64,000 nucleotides of DNA from Diadophis punctatus similis (GCA_023053685.1 JALIGW010000028.1:5898501-5962500); one strand, 5' to 3'; shown: positions 1 through 11,409, counted from the stretch's first letter. The notes: a model not told the origin generated them from the letters alone. Numbers and translations are program-made.

Positions 1-54
1 ACAGTATTAGGGCATCAAGCTTGTCAGAAAACTGCTATATCCAAGTGTTTCTTT

Positions 55-91
55 ATTCAGTCATTCATTCATTCATTCATTCATTCATTCC
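55..91 (+). repeat. (ATTC)n microsatellite
   Basis: About nine tandem ATTC units just left of the first hAT-like element. Confidence 0.95.
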
Positions 92-120
92 ATTTCTGAA
101 CCACCCATCTCCCTCAAAGA

Positions 121-1352
121 TAAAGTGACCAGATTTTTTTATTTTTAAGCGGGACGGGGGGCCGCCTGGGCGCCGCCATTTGTTTTGCCCTCTGCGCATG
201 CGCAGAACGCATGCGCAGAGAGCAAAACAGCAAATGTCGGCGTCCAGGTGAGGTGGGGGGGGAGAGGGGGGAGGCGGGAGGGCGCTTGGATGCCTGGAGC
301 TCGTGACAGGTAAGCTGCCGGCTGCCTCCTTTCCCCGTCTCCCGCCTCCCATTCGTTGCTTGCCAGCCCGGCCGAAGCGGAGGCGGGAGGCGAGGAAAGG
401 CCTCCCGAAAGGGAGGCGGGCTCCCGAAGGGCTGCTGGCTCCCGAAGGGGAGGCGGGAGGCGAGGAAAGGCCTCCTGCCTCCCCTTTGGGAGCCGGCAGC
501 CCTTCGGGAGCCCGCCTCCCCTTCGGGAGGCCTTTCCTCGCCTCCCGCCTCCCCTTCGGCCGGGCTGGCAAGCAACGAATGGGAGGCGGGAGACGGGGAA
601 AGGAGGCAGCCGGCAGCTTACCTGCTCCAAGCATCCAAGCGCCGCAGTCTCCCGGTCGCCCGCCCGTCCCCAGGGCAACTGCGGCAGCGAGGCGACGGGG
701 GAAGGAAGGGGAGGGGGATGAGGAAGGGCTGTTTGCGCCGCTCGTAAGCTCAAAGGGGCGACGGCTCCTCGTCCCTCACCCCTCCCAACAGCAGCGGCGC
801 CTCCGAGGGCGGGGCTAGGGATGGGGCGGGGGAAGGAGAGGAGGAGCAGCCTCCCTTCCCCCTCCCCCCAGCTTCCAGCCGCCGGAGGAGTCAACAACGT
901 GGGACGCCCGCCCACCGCCAACGCCGCCCACGGCCGGCCCTAGCTGAGAGGCCTGCTGCTGCTGCTGCTGCCCCTGCGGCTGGGCCCCCAGTCCTGGCTG
1001 CCCCGGCGGCGGGAAGGCTGCGGCGGCGGCCCCGGCTGGCTGAGCCAGTGCCAGCCCGAGGGCCATCTTGGATGCGATTCCTTCGCTCGGGCTGCCCCGC
1101 CCACCGCGATGCCGGCCGTTTCGAGAGGGCGGGGCTGCATCAGGCGCCTCTTCACCGCCCTCCAGTGCCCGCCGAAAGTTTAACTCCTCCCCCCAATCTC
1201 GCACGCCGCCCTTTCAGGCCGATTTTTTGAAAGAATGCCCTAGTCGTGCATTCTTTCAAAAAATCGGGACTTTTTAGAGGACGGGCGGGACGCGGGACAA
1301 ATCATGAAAAAGCGGGTCTGTCCCGCCAAAATCGGGACGTCTGGTCACCTTA
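121..1352. mobile_element. hAT-like element, TAAGGTGACCAGA-type ends, 1.2 kb, GC-rich core
   Basis: Ends TAAAGTGACCAGA and TCTGGTCACCTTA are inverted; the flanks carry a perfect 8-bp duplication CTCAAAGA (113-120, 1353-1360). An 8-bp duplication fits the hAT superfamily. No transposase is encoded, so it is non-autonomous. The interior is GC-rich and includes a hairpin of about 315 bp and a smaller one at about 1221-1267. Confidence 0.88.
308..622. repeat. Long GC-rich inverted repeat inside the hAT-like element
   Basis: The left arm from 308 (GGTAAGCTGCCGGCTGCC) is matched by the reverse complement ending at 622. The two arms are about 155 bp each, nearly adjacent and highly similar. They explain long mirrored open frames on both strands. 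Confidence 0.85.
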
Positions 1353-1360
1353 CTCAAAGA

Positions 1361-2295
1361 GGAACAATTTTGGTCTTACTTTCCTATGGGACAAATAATT
1401 ATCATCTTTCTGGAGTTCTTTCGACATGATTCCATTCAATGCTAACAAAATAATGTTAAAGTAACATCATGTTAAAAATAATTTGTTGTCTAAAATTGTA
1501 AATGGAAACATTCTCCGTTCTTTGTTAGCACATGATAGCTTTACTTCACATATGAGCACATCAAAATACGTTCCTGAGGTTTGATTGGTAAATCGGTGGA
1601 AATCTTGAAATTAATTAACCTTATTAAACTGCATAAAAGTTATATAAGATTCCTGAGTAACTTTCCAAAATTTGGCTCCTTAATTATGTCCATGTTTATG
1701 CCTAATTATGTCTACTAGCACTTTAGTACCACTAGTTCAAAAGGAAAACAAGATGTTCCGCTTTGTTTTTTTTTTCCTAATCCTAGTCACTGTATAATAA
1801 AATTAAATTAGATTTCAATCCCTAAAGGCTGGATAATGTATGGTAATTTTAATTTTAAATAAACTTAAAGCAGAAATATATAACAAATATAGAAACTGCA
1901 ACTGTTATGTTAATGAAAATAATAGCTAGTAGTAAGGTTGATTATTTTCCAGAATATGAATGCTAATGCATTTGAGGTTTGGTTGCTGGTTTTGGTTTTA
2001 GTTTTTTTTTCTTAGCTAGGTTATAATAATGAGCTGTGTCAAAACAAAGGAAAAGGAACTTTAGGAATTTATTTTCACTGTTTTAAACCGGGTTTATTTT
2101 CCTCTGGTCCCATTTATCCATTTTCCCATCAAAATGTAGTGATTTATAATTCTATGAGTATCCCCCCCACATGTAATTACAAAGCCTGTGCATTCTGTGC
2201 ATTCTTTTTATTAGAAACACAGGACAAGATCATTCCATTTATTAAGGGTGTGTTGTTTGCAATGTATTTTATGCCCTCCCAACAAAAAGCATATA
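1361..2295. other. Intergenic, no supported feature
   Basis: AT-rich, with no repeat end, long open frame or motif that I recognise. Confidence 0.5.
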
Positions 2296-2692
2296 CAAGT
2301 AGCCCTTGACTTACAACCACAAATGAGCTGAACATTTCCATTGCTAAGCAAGGCAGTTGTTAAGTGAGTTTTGTTGCATTTTATGACCTTTTTGCCACAG
2401 TTATTAAGTGAATTGATGCAGTTGTTAAGTGAATTGTGTGGTAATTAGGTGAATTTAGCTTCCCTTGACTTTGCTTGCTGGAAGCCGGCTGGGTCAGTTA
2501 CAAATGGTGATCACATAACCCTGGGACAATGTAACTCTCATAAATACATGCCAGTTGCCAAGTGCCTGAATTTTGATCACGTGAACATAGGGATGCTGCT
2601 ACGGTCATAAGTGTGACCATAAGTCACTTTTTTCAGTGGCATTGTAAATTCGAATGGTGACTGAACAAAGGATTGTAAATTGAGGACTACTG
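2296..2692. mobile_element. Non-autonomous DNA element, (CA)GGTAGTCCT...AGGACTAC ends
   Basis: It starts CAAGTAGCCCTTGACTTACAA and ends TTGTAAATTGAGGACTACTG, roughly inverted. Two further copies are at 20289-20630 and about 39836-40215. Internal TTAAGTGAATTG-like repeats are shared. Superfamily unknown; no clear target duplication. Confidence 0.65.
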
Positions 2693-2789
2693 CACAATGA
2701 GAAAGAAAAAGGGGGGAAACAGCTCACCATCTTTCTTATGTTATTATCAGTTCCAGCATGAAGGTGGAGCAGCGTAGTTGGGGTTCAAC

Positions 2790-3348
2790 CAGAGGTAGGT
2801 TTCAGCAGGTTCTGACCAGTTCTGAAGAACCGGTAGTGGAAATTTTGAGTAGTTCAGAGAACCGGTAGCGGAAATTTTGAGTAGTTTAGAAAACCAGTAG
2901 CAGAAATTTTGAGTAGTTCAGAGAACCGGTAGCAGAAATTTTGAGTAGTTCAGAGAACCGGTAGCAGAAATTTTGAGTAGTTCAGAGAACCGGCAGCGGA
3001 AATTTTGAGTAGTTCAGAGAACCGGTAGCAGAAATTTTGAGTAGTTCAGAGAACCGGTAGCAGAAATTTTGAGTAGTTCGGAGAACCGGTAGCAGAAATT
3101 TTGAGTACTTCGGAGAACTGGTAAAAGCCACTTCTGACTGGCCCTGCCCCCATCTATTCTCTGCCTCCCGTGTCCCAGCTGATTGGGAGGAAATGGGGAT
3201 TTTGCAGTAACCTTCCCCTGCAGTGGGGTGGGAATGGAGATTTTACAATATCCTTCCCCTGCCACCAAGCCACGCCCACCAAGCCACACCACGCCCACCA
3301 AGCCACTCCCACAGAACTGGTAGTAAAAAAAATTGAATCCCACCACTG
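2790..3348. mobile_element. hAT-like MITE carrying a 32-bp minisatellite
   Basis: Ends CAGAGGTAGGTTTCAGC and AATCCCACCACTG are inverted. The flanks GGTTCAAC/GATTTAAC agree at 6 of 8 positions, a decayed 8-bp duplication. The interior contains GCCACGCCCACCAAGCCA-type sequence shared with the element at 14575-15630. Confidence 0.7.
2821..3126 (+). repeat. 32-bp tandem repeat, about 9.5 copies
   Basis: The unit TTCAGAGAACCGGTAGCAGA plus AATTTTGAGTAG repeats head to tail with few substitutions. Each unit carries an AACCGGT block also found once in related MITEs, so it arose by internal expansion. Confidence 0.95.
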
Positions 3349-4736
3349 GATTTAACTATTGCTGTGACTCAAAACAAAAGTGGGGTTCAGCCAGAGCAGG
3401 GTGCCGGAGGAAGTAAAAGTAGAGCCAAGTAGCAAAAAAAAAAAAGGTTCCATAGTGGACACAGGGTAAAGAGGAGAATGTAAGCACACAAGCCGATAGA
3501 GTTAGGAAAACTGATGGAAACCATGGCAAAGAAGAAGCAAAATAGAGGAGTTAGGAGGTGGCTGTTTAAAAGGTTTCAGAAGAATTTTAGACAGGGAAGA
3601 CTCTTATCTTACAGCAGTGGGAGCAAGGTATGTCCACTAATTAGGGATTCCTCTCTTCACAAAAGCATCACCCTCAGCATCTGAGAGAAACAGGAATTTG
3701 GGTTGGCAGAGAATGGCCAAAGGAAGAAAGGAGCTGACAGGGTAGCCAGCAAGGTAGCTCCAGGACATACAGATAGGAATTGTGGTCAAAGGAACCATGA
3801 CAAGAAGCAGAAACACCCATTTACCACATAAATTCTTTATAGGATTGTTTAATGTTATACCTAACTCCAGTAATAAAAGATTGGTCAGATCTACACCAGG
3901 GTGTTTTTGTTTTGAAGATGCTCTTTCATCTCTGTTTCATTTTAGCTACTTCATTTTATTACATAATTAGCGTCACTATTGTTTTTCTGATTTGTTATGC
4001 TTTTGTCCATAACCAAGAGATGGTAATTCTAGCGTTACGCTTACATTTCTCAGAGAGAGCTTGGAAATTGCCTCAGAGCTCCCAAACACCAAACTTTGTT
4101 TAAAGAATAAGAACATTTTTTGTTACATCTCACTAAAAGTAAAATGTTATATTTGTCCAAGAAATGTTTCCATTCCCATCCCTGCACATTCTCTTGAACT
4201 TGATTTGTTACATGTGCAATTAATCAAGGTCAAGAGAATATGCAGGCATGGAAATTAAGTGTTTTTGGAAAAGTTTTTCTCAAGACGCATACAGTGGACG
4301 ATTCAAAACAGAGAATCATCAGTGGCATAGAAGGTTGAATACTACATCTCTCTAAGCATTTGGAACCAGCTAGGATTGCTATATTGCAATAGCAAGGAGG
4401 AAATTGGGTTGTTGTCATTCTGTCTCTTTTATGGTGCAGTGGGAGGTTCTATAAAATTCATGTTCTTGATCTTTAAGGAACTAGATCTTCCATAAGTAGC
4501 TTAGAGAGACGTTTCTGTTCCTTTCTTGGAGTTGATCACTTCTTAATTATCATACATGTATTCTTTATGACTTTTTGCATATGTGCATGTTCATTTGACC
4601 AGGATGGATCACAAAGTAAGCAACTTACTAATTTTAGAAACTACTGAGTGTCTTCTGATAGCTCTTGGTCTGGTCACCTGTTATGGAACTTATTATATTC
4701 ATAATAATGAGTCCATTCACAGGATCTTTTAGTTCA
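3349..4736. other. Intergenic, no supported feature
   Basis: Mixed AT-rich sequence with short open frames only. A phrase near 3380 (GTGGGGTTCAGCCAGAG) resembles the left flank and start of the preceding MITE and may be a fragment of it. Confidence 0.45.
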
Positions 4737-4744
4737 CTTTATGG

Positions 4745-5362
4745 TAAGGTGACCAGACGTCCTGCTTTTGGCGGGACAATCCCGCTTTTTAATAATTTGT
4801 CCCGCGTCCCGCGGCGTTTCAAAAAAGTCCCGCTTTTTTTATTTGAATTTGCCCTGCACACCCCTCTGCCTCCTGCCTCGCCTGCCTCCTCCTGCCAGGC
4901 GGGGAGGGAGGGCAGTGAGAGGGGCAACAGCGGTCTTGCCTGTTCATCGCCGCAGAGCCGAAGAAGCTGGTGGCGTTCACAGCGCGGGGCTTCCCCCGCC
5001 CACTTTCCCCGGCCGCCGGGACGCCGCCATTTGCATTCTTTTGCCCTCTGTGCAAGCAGAATGCTTTGCGCATGCACAGAGGGCAAAAGAACACAAATGG
5101 TGGCGTCCCGGTGGCCGGGGAAAGCGGGCGGGGGAAGCCCCACGCCGCGAACGCCACCAGCTTCTTCGGCTCTGCGGCGATGAACAGGTAAGCCTGCGCC
5201 GGTAGGAACCCACCCCTGGCTGCGATGAAGGGGGGGTGTTTGGGGGGGTGCACAAAGCTGCAGGATAAGAGAGATGGACCCCTCCCATCTTGCTCCCCTA
5301 GAAACCCACCCACCCCCGTCAATGGTGTCCCGCTTTACAAAAAATAAAATCTGGTCACCTTA
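4745..5362. mobile_element. hAT-like element, TAAGGTGACCAGA-type ends, 618 bp
   Basis: Ends TAAGGTGACCAGACGTCC and ATCTGGTCACCTTA; perfect 8-bp duplication CTTTATGG (4737-4744, 5363-5370). Same family as 121-1352. It contains a 250-bp inverted repeat at 4939-5188. Confidence 0.9.
4939..5188. repeat. 250-bp inverted repeat in hAT-like element
   Basis: The left arm CCTGTTCATCGCCGCAGAGC is reverse-complemented at the right end (CTCTGCGGCGATGAACAGG). Arms are about 110-120 bp and meet at a GCGCATGC-containing centre. Confidence 0.85.
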
Positions 5363-5717
5363 CTTTATGGCTAAACATTAAGTAGCTTCTGGTAAGAGAA
5401 CTCTTTTGGTAAAGATACCTTGAATCTTACAGCTTTTCTATAGCAACTTGGGATGTCATGAAAACACCTAAAGCTGAGAATACTGAAAAATTCTTACTTT
5501 TATTTCCTTATTCTTTAACTATACAAGTTTTGAACTAAATCTATATTCTCCAGCTCTTCACGTGACCCTGTATTTAGAAATTCAGCAAAAATTACAAGAG
5601 TCTACAAGACTTTCTCAAACTCACACATGCATACACATCCAAATTCCTTAATAATCCCTACATTCATTATTTCAAGTGTGTCAATAGATACATTTGAACA
5701 GATTTCAAGCATTAGAA

Positions 5718-5823
5718 CAGGGGTCCCCAAACTTGGCAACTTTAAGACTTGTGGACTTCAACTCTCAGAATTCTGGAAGTTGAAGTCCACAAGTCGTAAA
5801 GTTGCCAAGTTTGAAGCCCTCTG
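5718..5823. mobile_element. Palindromic hAT MITE (GGCAACTTTAAG family)
   Basis: Starts CAGGGGTCCCCAAACTTGG; the two halves are mutual reverse complements. 8-bp duplication CATTAGAA at both ends (5710-5717, 5824-5831). Confidence 0.9.
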
Positions 5824-5831
5824 CATTAGAA

Positions 5832-6950
5832 GGTTGGAAAATTGAGAAAGGAATAGATCCCTTTATTAAAAATGCAAAGAATCTGTAGAAATGTGGGGAA
5901 TCAGAAGTTAACTTACAATTCTTTTTTTAAAGGAAGGAAAAAAATAAATGAGCCTTGGTGACACAATCAGATGGAATTTACTCCAGCTGTTTGCCTTACA
6001 TGGCTGCCTCAGATAATCCATAATGAAGAAATAAATTTGGAACTCCAGATGGCAATAAATTCCATTTAGCCTCCATAAAACTAAATCCTGACAGTTCCTA
6101 TTTAGTGTTGTTTCAGTTACAAATTTTAGGTAAATGTTTCACAATATATTTTCATATTACATCTGCAATCTGCAGAGAACTCCAGAACAGGTGGCCTTCT
6201 TTGATTATTCAGTAAAATATACAACTCTGCTTATGCTTTGTTCTTTCCTACTCCCTTTAATCATGATCTAGCTGAAAAATAGCCACGATTCCAGTCCATT
6301 TGATTTGTTTATCATTGAATACATTGGGCCACCCCTCACCAAATTAGATTAATTCAGTAAACAGAAAATGAGTTGTATAAACACACTCAAAATAACTCAA
6401 AGTAAGATAGCTGGTTCTCCTGTGTTTCTGTCACTATATTGTTTAAATATAGCATACCAAGATCTTTGTTTCAATGTGGTTATCAAAGTTTGCGTTTATC
6501 TTGAAAAAAGTGACATCCTCTGGCTAACCGCACAACTATACAGTAAATAGCAGGGGGGGAGGGGGGAGGGGGTAGTTTAGCAGAATCAAATACCTCTTAA
6601 TAGCTTCTTTGAGGAATGATATAAAGCAAAGTAAATTGCTGACCTTCAACATCATTGCTGTTGACAAGAATGCTTTGGGGACTTATGTAGACCCATAGGT
6701 ATTCATAAAAAATTAAAACAATGACTAGCTGCTCACCAGGGTTGGCTTAGCCCCCCCCCCATAGAGAAAAGCTATGTGGGTACCTACCAGAAAAAAACTG
6801 TGATGTTAGAGGGGTCCTAGAGGAGAGTGATCAGAGGCAACTCCTTTGCCTTCTGTTAGGTGGGGAAGTTATTAGTGGTTGTACTTAGAAGTCATGATAT
6901 TGGAGCATATTGCTCATAACATTTCAAAGGTGTCCACCAACCTCAAAATG
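5832..6950. other. Intergenic, no supported feature
   Basis: AT-rich with a short G-rich run near 6553. No recognisable gene or transposon end. Confidence 0.45.
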
Positions 6951-6960
6951 CTTTTTTTTT

Positions 6961-7101
6961 GTTGTTAGTTGCAAAGTCATGCCCGACCCATCGTGACTCC
7001 ATGGACAATGTTCCTCCAGGCCTTCCTGTCCTCTACCATCCCCCGGAGTCCATTTAAGCTTACACCTACTGCTTCAGTGACTCCATCCACCCACCTCATT
7101 G
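6961..7101 (-). mobile_element. BovB/RTE LINE (or BovB-tailed SINE) 3' fragment
   Basis: The minus strand reads GTCCATGGAGTCACGATGGG then TCGGGCATGACTTTGCAACT, the pattern of the BovB 3' tail (CCATGGGGTCGCAAAGAGTC in ruminants). 5'-truncated; no open frame. Confidence 0.75.
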
Positions 7102-7143
7102 TTTTTTAAATAAGGTCTTTGCTAAAAGGGTTATGCTTCAGGA

Positions 7144-7285
7144 CAGTGTTTTTCAACTTGATAACTTTAAGTTGTACGGACCTCAATTCCCAGAATTTCC
7201 CAGGCAACATAGGGAATGACTGGCTGGGGAATTCAGGGAGTTGAGGTCACCCACATGTTAAAGTTGCCAAGGTTGAGCAACACTG
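7144..7285. mobile_element. Palindromic hAT MITE (GGCAACTTTAAG family, CAGTGTTT ends)
   Basis: Starts CAGTGTTTTTCAACTT and ends AAGGTTGAGCAACACTG. The flanks CTTCAGGA/GTTTAGGA match at 6 of 8, a decayed duplication. Confidence 0.75.
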
Positions 7286-7674
7286 GTTTAGGACATTCCC
7301 GGTGGAAGGAAATGATATACCAACCCTGCACATTATTAAAATGTATCTTCCTAAATGACCATCCATTCCTATATAATAAAGGAGGACAGAGCTGGGTGAA
7401 CTTGCTAAAGGATGAGTGTTCAACATTTAGAAGCAAGACTAAAAAAATATTTCTTAAAAAAAAAAGAAAAACACAGCACATGTTTAAAGGTAACAGTGGT
7501 AACCAAGATTCTGATAAACGTTTCAAATCGATGCCTAAAAGTTTGGTGCCAGCCATAGACAGGGAGGGAATTTCACAGGAGGAATCCTCGTACCTAGAGC
7601 AGCTCTTTCCTGCCACTATATACTGAATCCCCAACAGCTATGGGACCCTCAAATGACATCAATCCTAGGTGGAT

Positions 7675-8200
7675 ATGTGATGATGTTCGTCCATCGTCTT
7701 CGAAGAGGACCTTGACATCTGGGGGGAATGTCAAAACTTGTGCGTGAATTGGATTAAAGTGAGGGAGAGGTGCGCATAGTCAGCCTCACTCTCTCTTCCC
7801 AGATTCCATCTTGCTCCAGGAGCAGGACAAGAGTCGAGACAGTTGGAGATGGGCTGGGCGCAGTGGTTGACTGTGCTCTTAGCGTACCACATCGCTTGCA
7901 GAGACCGCCTTCATGACCATTGTCCTATTCTAGATTTCATCCGCTCAGTCCTATTCTAGTAGATTTCATCCGCTCAGTCTGCCGGAATCTGACTTCACAT
8001 GCTTGGGATAGACAAGTCCCTATCTCACCGAAGGTCGATGAGCCAACGGCTACTCTCAACCTGGTTTGGCCAGCCTGTCGAAGCTGTTGCCGGGGTGTGG
8101 CCGCTGCACATGCTACAGCTGCTAGGAGCCACAGGTGAGAGCTGAGTGACAGGTGGGGACCAAAGGTGAACGAGCTGCCCTAAAAGCTGCCCTAAAATAA
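7675..8200 (+). repeat. Interspersed repeat of uncertain class
   Basis: A GTCCATCGTCTTCGAAGAGG-type start and GTGAATTGGATTAAAGTGAG resemble a dispersed amniote repeat I cannot place in a family. A local duplication of CCTATTCTAGATTTCATCCG lies at 7923-7979. Confidence 0.4.
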
Positions 8201-8899
8201 GCTGCCATAAAAGGATACGACATGCCCCTACACCAGAGGTGCTACCCCTCCCTGAACACCCCATACACCCCATATGTACAGTATGAGAAAAGGCATTCTG
8301 ATAGCTACATGGGTTTGAAGCCATAAAAAAGTTTTGTTCACAATACAAATACTTTCCTTAACAGCAAACTGACAACCATGCAGTGGATTATGAATTGTTT
8401 CTGGCTGAATTGTTTCTGGTTGGCCACCAGTTCAAGTGTGTAGAGGCAGTGTAGCAGTCTACCTGAAGTTTCCTGTCCTAGTTCAAGGACAGCCCCAAGA
8501 GCAGCACATTGAAGTAGCCCAGTCTGACATTTCCCTGATGTACCATTGGTTTACCATGGCACCATTATCCTTATCCAGGAAAAGAAAGAGCTGGCAAAGG
8601 GCACGCTTTGTCCCTGAGACATGCCCAAATAAAATACCAACTTCTTTAATAAGAATGCAATTCCATCCAAATCTGGTATTGCTTTAATATTTTTGGTTTT
8701 ATATATGATTTTATGGTTTTATTGTTGAAAGCCGTCTTTTGGTTTACCTGGGGCACTCTGAATGAAGAGGAATTGTCTTGGGCTGCATATAAAATATATA
8801 ATAGAGTTAATGTATATAAATCACATAATAATGTTAAAACTTTACAATCTTGTATGGTTGCATTACTAGCTCTCTAGGGGCACATGCAGTCCATGAGCC

Positions 8900-9143
8900 A
8901 TAGCAATAGCACTTAGACATATATACCGCTTCACAGTGCTTTTACAGCCCTCTCTAAGCGGTTTACAGGGTCAGCATATTGCCCCCAACAATCTGGGTCC
9001 TCATTTTACCCACCTCGGAAGGATGGAAGGCTGAGTCAACCTTGAGCCTGGTGAGATTTGATCTGCCAAACTGCTGGCAGCCGGTGATCAGCAGAAGTAG
9101 CCTGCAGTACTGCACTCTAACCACTGCGCCACTGCGGTGCAGC
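8900..9143 (-). mobile_element. tRNA-derived squamate SINE
   Basis: Minus-strand copy. The head has tRNA-type A and B boxes (CAGTGGTTAGAGTGCA). The body runs through AAAATGAGGACCCAGATTGT and the tail TAAACCGCTTAGAGAGGGC, ending in CTATTGCTA. The same family is at 10094, 30335, 42203, 52329 and 62350. Confidence 0.85.
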
Positions 9144-9299
9144 CATGGGATGGACCCTCCTGAGTAAATAAAATAAGTAAATAAAATTCCATCATTCTGA
9201 GATAAAGGAACAGCCTATCTTCCAACTTGTCAGAATTCAGCCTCAGCTTATTGATATAATAACTGATACTTATGAACATGTTCTTCCTTATACCCAACT

Positions 9300-9390
9300 G
9301 GCTTTTTTGCCTATGGTGGGAGAAAAACTACCAGTATCCTGGTTTCTAGCCCGATGCCTTAATCATTACACCAAACTGGCTCTCAATGTT
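9300..9390 (-). mobile_element. SINE head fragment (Sauria-type)
   Basis: The reverse strand gives GAGAGCCAGTTTGGTGTAAT and GATTAAGGCATCGGGCTAG, a tRNA-like head similar to the copy at 29911. Confidence 0.6.
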
Positions 9391-9514
9391 ATGTAAGATA
9401 TTGATAGAATTATTGAGAAAACACTGGATTTAAAAATATGCATATTGTACTGAATTATATACTGACTACTGGGAATTTGACTTTTTTAAATTATTCATGC
9501 TCTGGTAGCAAAAA

Positions 9515-9840
9515 GAATAATGAAAAGTATTATAATTCCAGGTATAAATAATTGGATTTTAGAAATGTGTAATTTAACATGGCTTGATATTTTGTTAATC
9601 AGAAAAGGTAACATTATCTCTATCTCTAGAAAAAAATTATTAGACAGATTGGTCAACATTAAAAGTTTAATTTTTCCTTTTAAAGGCTTAAAAACAAGGT
9701 GATATGGGATATAGTTGTAATTTTTGTATCTTTGTATGTATTTATTTGTTATGTAAATTTTTTTTGGTTTTGTTTATGGTAAATTGTTCACTTTTATCTT
9801 TATGTATGTATGAAAATAGACTAATAAAACTATTTGGTGA
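9515..9840 (+). mobile_element. Possible LINE 3' end (L1-like), degenerate
   Basis: A 60-codon frame (LTWLDILLIRKGN) followed by a T/A-rich tail with AATAAAACTATTTGGTGA and poly-A resembles the end of an L1-type element. Weak evidence. Confidence 0.3.
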
Positions 9841-10093
9841 CTTTTAAAAAAAAGGTCTTCCCAGAATGCATTCATTTCCATTACAATTTTGTCTAACCAC
9901 CTTCCTGCTAGGCATCCTCTTCTCCTTATTTCATCTTTCCCAGAACAATAAACTTCCAGAGAGAGCTAGGCCTTCACTTAATATGCCCAAAGTATGATAA
10001 TTTGAGCTTAATTGTGAATGAGACTTGAATGAGAATTCTGGGGTGGTTGGTTTGATTATCTATTTGTTTTCTCAGTTATATCAGTATACCAAG

Positions 10094-10316
10094 AACAATA
10101 GCACTTAGACTCACATACTACCCCACAGTGATTTACAGTGTTCTCTGGGCAGTTTACAGAGTTCAGCATATTGCTCCCAACAATCTGGGTCCTCATTTTA
10201 CCCACCTCGGAAGGATGGAAGGCTGAATCAACCTTAAGTTGATCAGGATCGAACTCCTGGCAGTGCACAGAATCAACCTGCAATACTGCATTCTAACCAC
10301 TGCGTCACCAGGGCTC
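10094..10316 (-). mobile_element. tRNA-derived squamate SINE
   Basis: Same family as 8900-9143, minus strand, diverged in the middle (GATCAGGATCGAACTCCTGG). Confidence 0.8.
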
Positions 10317-10706
10317 CTTTTCTCAAGAATCAATATTTTTTTTCTATCTTGTTCCTTCAAAGTCCAACTTTCACTTCTATAGAGTATCACAAACAAAACT
10401 AGTGCCTGCACAATTCAGATCTTTGTCAGTGTAACAACATCCCAGCATCTCAGTACTTTTCCCAAGGCATTCATTGTTACCAAAGGCTAGTTTGAAGTAT
10501 ATTTGTTATTGGTGATGAGAAAACCTAAAAGCCAAAAGCTATCTAGCACTTCAATATTTTAATTCTTCATTTTAAGGCTGGTTGCTGTGCCTGTTAAAGG
10601 TATGGTCCATCCATGTGGTTTTCTTGATAAAATAAGGAAATCACCATTACCCTTCCTATACAGCAGGGGTGTCAAACTGGCAGCCTATGGGCTGAATGCC
10701 TGCGAA

Positions 10707-10944
10707 CAGAGGTGGGTTCTTCCCAGTTCAGACCTGTTCTATAGAACCAGTAGTAACTTGGTGGCCTGGGTCGCTGGAACCGGAAGCGACCCAGGCCTGC
10801 CACACCCCCAAACTGGTTCTTTTGGTGGCGCCATAGGTGCAGCCACTTTGTTTTTAGCTTCTGTGCATGCACAGAAGCATTTTTAAGTCCCCGCGGTGCA
10901 CCAGTGAGCAAACCGGTAGCGGGAAAATCCACAACCCACCCCTG
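10707..10944. mobile_element. Nested hAT-like MITE B (GGTGGGTT family), 238 bp
   Basis: Ends CAGAGGTGGGTTCTTCCC and ACAACCCACCCCTG; flanks CCTGCGAA/CCCGCGAA match at 7 of 8. Inserted about 40 bp inside element A. Confidence 0.85.
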
Positions 10945-11051
10945 CCCGCGAATCACACTCAGGCCACGCCCACCCCAACTCCGTGAAGGGGAAAAACATT
11001 GCAATATGTCACGTGACGGCAACGTGGCATTGCAAGTTTGACACCCGTGAT

Positions 11052-11395
11052 CCACTTACCTTCCCCACCGGTTCGCATCGTGGTGTTTTGCGCGTGCACG
11101 TGCATTCCACTCACGCACGCACATGTCCACCCGTGCAATTAGGCTTCCGCGCATGATCAGGAGCTGGAATCAGCCTAAAACACAGTTGAGGAGCTGATCA
11201 GCTGTACTTCGGGCGAAGAAATAAAGGTCAGTATTAACCCGGGGGCGGGTGGGAGGGCCCTTTTTTGAGCTGCTGAACGAAAAAAAAGATGGCGACGCGT
11301 ACGGACCAGCACCGGCCAATCCAGTAATGTGACGTCACCAGCGGATCACTAACGGTTCGGGCGATCCTGTCCGAACCAGGAGGAACCCACCCCTG
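11052..11395. mobile_element. Nested hAT-like MITE C (GGTGGGTT family), left tip lost
   Basis: Aligns with the MITE at 45352 from CCACTTACCTTCCCCACCGG onward and ends GAGGAACCCACCCCTG, but lacks the first dozen bases. Flanks CCCGTGAT/TCCGTGCT match at 6 of 8, placing the insertion at the last bases of element A. Confidence 0.75.
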
Positions 11396-11409
11396 TCCGT
11401 GCTATACAG

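Larger units (their letters stand above)
10664..11401. mobile_element. Outer hAT element A, CAGGGGTGTCAAACT ends, with two nested insertions
   Basis: Starts CAGGGGTGTCAAACTGG; the opposite end is AGTTTGACACCCGTG. A perfect 8-bp duplication CTATACAG (10656-10663, 11402-11409) is recovered only if everything between is treated as one unit, proving that the inner elements inserted into it. Confidence 0.85.

Noticed and set aside
145..921. Overlapping open frames up to 258 codons on both strands
   Set aside because: They lie in a GC-rich inverted repeat inside a transposon; composition and mirror symmetry explain them, and no protein family is recognisable.
2821..3126. CRISPR-like regular repeats
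   Set aside because: Units are directly contiguous with no unique spacers, within a eukaryotic MITE.
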